A stretch of 64,000 nucleotides of DNA from an uncultured Verrucomicrobiota bacterium. GTDB taxonomy: Bacteria > Verrucomicrobiota > Verrucomicrobiia > Verrucomicrobiales > Verrucomicrobiaceae. The translations under genes and the position numbers were made by a program. The notes beneath the pieces are model-generated. The model ran no database searches, was not told where the DNA came from, and worked only from the letters and a program-made list of their open reading frames with translations. The DNA is taken from positions 39,570-103,569 of the forward strand of contig CAINGK010000196.1 of NCBI GenBank assembly GCA_903848465.1, read 5' to 3'. How positions within the stretch are numbered: the first letter of the stretch is position 1; every line of letters begins with the position of its first letter. Shown here in pieces: positions 62,313 through 64,000 of the stretch.

Positions 62313-63755
62313 CTAAATGCCGAGAATTGGAGTGAACTGCATGAGATCGAGGATGTCGGTTTGGAGATCGAGTCCGGGAGTGATTTCGATGAGGCGCAGG
62401 CCCTGGGGGGTGAGTTCAAACACGGCGCGTTCAGTGATATAGAGCACCTGCTGGCCGCGGGCGAGGGCGGAAGGGCCGTGGAAGCAGACGTGCTGGATGT
62501 GATTCACAAACTTGGCGTTTCCCTTTGCCTGAAAGGTGCAACAGAAAACTAGGCGGCGTGCGCATTGGGCGATGTTGACGAAGCCACCCACACCGGCGAA
62601 GCGACCTGCGAAGCTGGCCACGTTCACACTGCCTGCGGCATCGACTTCGACGGCACCGAGCACGGCGATGTCGAGCCCGCCGCCGTCGTAGTAGTCGAAC
62701 TGGGAAGGCTGGTCGATGATAGCTTCGGGGAAGTGGCTGCAGCCAAAGCTGAGTCCGGAAGCGGGCACGCCGCCGGTGGGACCGCTTTCGACGGTGAGCG
62801 TGAATTCACTCAGGCGGCCGGTTTCCGCAGCGACCATGGCCACGGCCTCTGGCAGCCCGATGCCGAGATTCACGATGTCGCCGCTACGCACTTCCCGCAG
62901 CGCGCGCGCGCCGATGCGTTTGCGTTCGCACTCTGGCATTGGGGGCAGGGTGAAGGAGCCGTCGCTGGTGACGACGAAGTCCTCGTTGAACACTTCGCCA
63001 AAGGTCTGATCATGATGCATGCCACCGGAGGTGACGATGTAATCAACGAGGAGGCCGGGCACACGAACCGACTTGGGATCGGGCAGTTGATCGACGATGC
63101 TTTCGACCTGGGCGATGACGATGCCACCATGATTTTTCGCCGCCTGTGACATGGGCAAGACCTCACTGATGATGCCTTCGCAGTCCATGCTCAGATTGCC
63201 GCGTGCATCGGCATAGGTGGCGCGAATGAGGGCCACGTGGATTGGCATGGGTTTGTAGCGCAGCCAGATCTGGCCATCGAGTTCGATGCGCTCGACGAGC
63301 GGTTCGGTGGTGCGGGCGTTGAGCATGCCGCCGCCATGAATGGGGTCGATGAAGGTGTTCAGCCCGACCTGCGTGAACAAGCCGGGACGTTTCGCTGCGA
63401 TCTCGCGTGTCAGCACGCTCAGCACTCCCTGCGGCAGGTTGTAGGCCTCGACTTCGTTGGCCAAGGCCATGGCCCCGAGCTTCGGCGCGAGGTTCCAGTG
63501 CCCGCCGACGATGCGTTTGAGCAAGCCACGATGGGCTAGCCGGCCCATGCCGCGCTCAATGCGGTCGCCCTGGCCGGCGCAGTAGTAGAGGGTGAGGTCG
63601 GTGGGGGTGCCGGTTTGCAAGAAGCGCCGCTCCAGAGCCAGTGTGAGCATTTCGGGATGTCCTGAACCGACGAAACCACTCACGGCGACCGTGGCACCGC
63701 TCGGAATGGCGGCGATGGCTTCGTCAGCTGTGGCGATGAGGGCGGGGGCGCGCAT
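62313..63755 (-). CDS. Fused alpha/beta CoA-transferase (propionate/acetate CoA-transferase type)
   Basis: 480 aa. Both halves of the CoA-transferase fold in one chain: TVAVSGFVGSGHPEMLTLAL at the start (alpha-type Gly-rich loop) and the second half beginning GARALREVRSGDIVNLGIGL. The catalytic Glu is in LTVESGPTGGVPASGLSFG. The end LYITERAVFELTPQGLRLIE and DLMQFTPILGI are typical of the family. It is shorter than YdiF/PCT enzymes (about 520-530 aa) by roughly 40 residues. It would move CoA between acetate, propionate or acetoacetate. The gap to the thiolase holds the repeat and may contain a terminator. Confidence 0.88.
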   Translation of the reverse strand: MRAPALIATADEAIAAIPSGATVAVSGFVGSGHPEMLTLALERRFLQTGTPTDLTLYYCAGQGDRIERGMGRLAHRGLLKRIVGGHWNLAPKLGAMALANEVEAYNLPQGVLSVLTREIAAKRPGLFTQVGLNTFIDPIHGGGMLNARTTEPLVERIELDGQIWLRYKPMPIHVALIRATYADARGNLSMDCEGIISEVLPMSQAAKNHGGIVIAQVESIVDQLPDPKSVRVPGLLVDYIVTSGGMHHDQTFGEVFNEDFVVTSDGSFTLPPMPECERKRIGARALREVRSGDIVNLGIGLPEAVAMVAAETGRLSEFTLTVESGPTGGVPASGLSFGCSHFPEAIIDQPSQFDYYDGGGLDIAVLGAVEVDAAGSVNVASFAGRFAGVGGFVNIAQCARRLVFCCTFQAKGNAKFVNHIQHVCFHGPSALARGQQVLYITERAVFELTPQGLRLIEITPGLDLQTDILDLMQFTPILGI

Positions 63756-63878
63756 TGAAACGTTTATCAGAGTGTCTTAAATGATTTTATAGCCCTTGGG
63801 GAGAGGTAAGGGAGGGGCCGTTCCATGCTGGCGAAGGGCTTCCGTTGCCCCCTCACCCCAGCCCCACTGCCATTTAGT
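63756..63878. other. Intergenic region upstream of the CoA-transferase
   Basis: A 123-base stretch that must hold the CoA-transferase promoter; apart from the repeat copy no strong hairpin or promoter pair is evident. Confidence 0.5.
63826..63865 (+). repeat. Dispersed intergenic repeat, copy 2
   Basis: TGCTGGCGAAGG, about 11 bases, CCCCTCACCCCAGCCCC; matches copy 1 on the far side of the CoA-transferase gene in the same orientation. Confidence 0.7.
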
Positions 63879-64000
63879 TTAGAAGACAGCTTTTTTCACG
63901 GTGCGTTGGTAGAGGTAGGAACGAGCGGCGATCTGGGTGCCGCGAGGTGAGGCCCGAGCTGACCGGCAGCACACGGGGCTGGCGATGAACAAGGCGTGCA
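63879..64000 (-). CDS. Possible C-terminal end of a gene cut by the window edge
   Basis: A minus-strand frame enters at the right edge and stays open for 40 codons to a TAA, ending RSYLYQRTVKKAVF. No family is recognised from so short a piece, and an open frame of this length is not strong evidence in GC-rich DNA. Confidence 0.3.
   Translation of the reverse strand, partial: HALFIASPVCCRSARASPRGTQIAARSYLYQRTVKKAVF

Noticed and set aside
62565..63149. 194-codon plus-strand frame opposite the CoA-transferase
   Set aside because: Shadow frame without motifs or start context.

Overview
The window is about 64 kb of GC-rich bacterial chromosome. No 16S rRNA, tRNA or ribosomal protein gene is present, so taxonomy is inferred from gene content. 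The mix is Verrucomicrobiota-like, in the Prosthecobacter/Verrucomicrobium style: CehA/McbA-type PHP hydrolases, PF12831-type FAD oxidoreductases, an M56 peptidase with a BlaI repressor, a YHYH-domain protein, an McsA-McsB-ClpC set outside Firmicutes, many secreted hydrolases, and weak or absent Shine-Dalgarno sequences. The genus is a guess.

Layout. 1-5.2 kb: end of a multicopper oxidase, a CBM9-like protein, a PHP-domain hydrolase, a Tat-exported FAD oxidoreductase and an RNase III-like mini-protein. 5.3-8.6 kb: M56 peptidase plus BlaI repressor with two dyad operators, then gap (GAPDH) with its own promoter and terminator. 8.7-13.3 kb: MFS and RarD transporters, then ddl divergent from a D-aminoacylase-like enzyme. 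13.4-21.8 kb: two-component system followed by a TolC/adaptor/RND/MFS efflux operon. 21.8-30.9 kb: a second metal cluster, with a minus-strand anti-sigma/periplasmic sensor/ECF sigma cassette in CnrY-X-H order plus a Cys-rich lipoprotein, facing a plus-strand Cys-rich peptide and a Cus-type CBA pump with the Cu/Ag methionine triad. The same bipartite promoter-like motif, with identical spacing, lies before three of these transcription units. 30.9-40.5 kb: one long minus-strand run, mcsA-mcsB-clpC-CHASE2 protein-beta-CASP nuclease-folA-terminator, then a phosphoesterase and a GT9 heptosyltransferase. 40.5-46.2 kb: HAD hydrolase, SGNH esterase, glutathione-independent formaldehyde dehydrogenase, glutaredoxin and a hybrid histidine kinase. 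46.3-56.5 kb: secreted esterases, a second OmpR-type two-component system divergent from a YHYH/Fn3 surface protein, a YugP-like peptidase, a beta-propeller protein and a Pro-rich secreted protein. 56.5-64 kb: an sdhC-sdhA-sdhB operon holding a two-gene nucleotidyltransferase module between sdhA and sdhB, then a thiolase and a fused CoA-transferase flanked by a dispersed repeat.

Themes. Metal, probably copper, handling dominates the first half: multicopper oxidase, two RND systems, four Cys-rich or YHS-like small proteins, one two-component system and one ECF system. The second half is protein quality control, central metabolism and secreted hydrolases. The least expected structures are the nucleotidyltransferase pair inside the sdh operon, the shared ECF-promoter motif of the CnrYXH-like cassette, and McsAB-ClpC linked to a CHASE2-only membrane protein.
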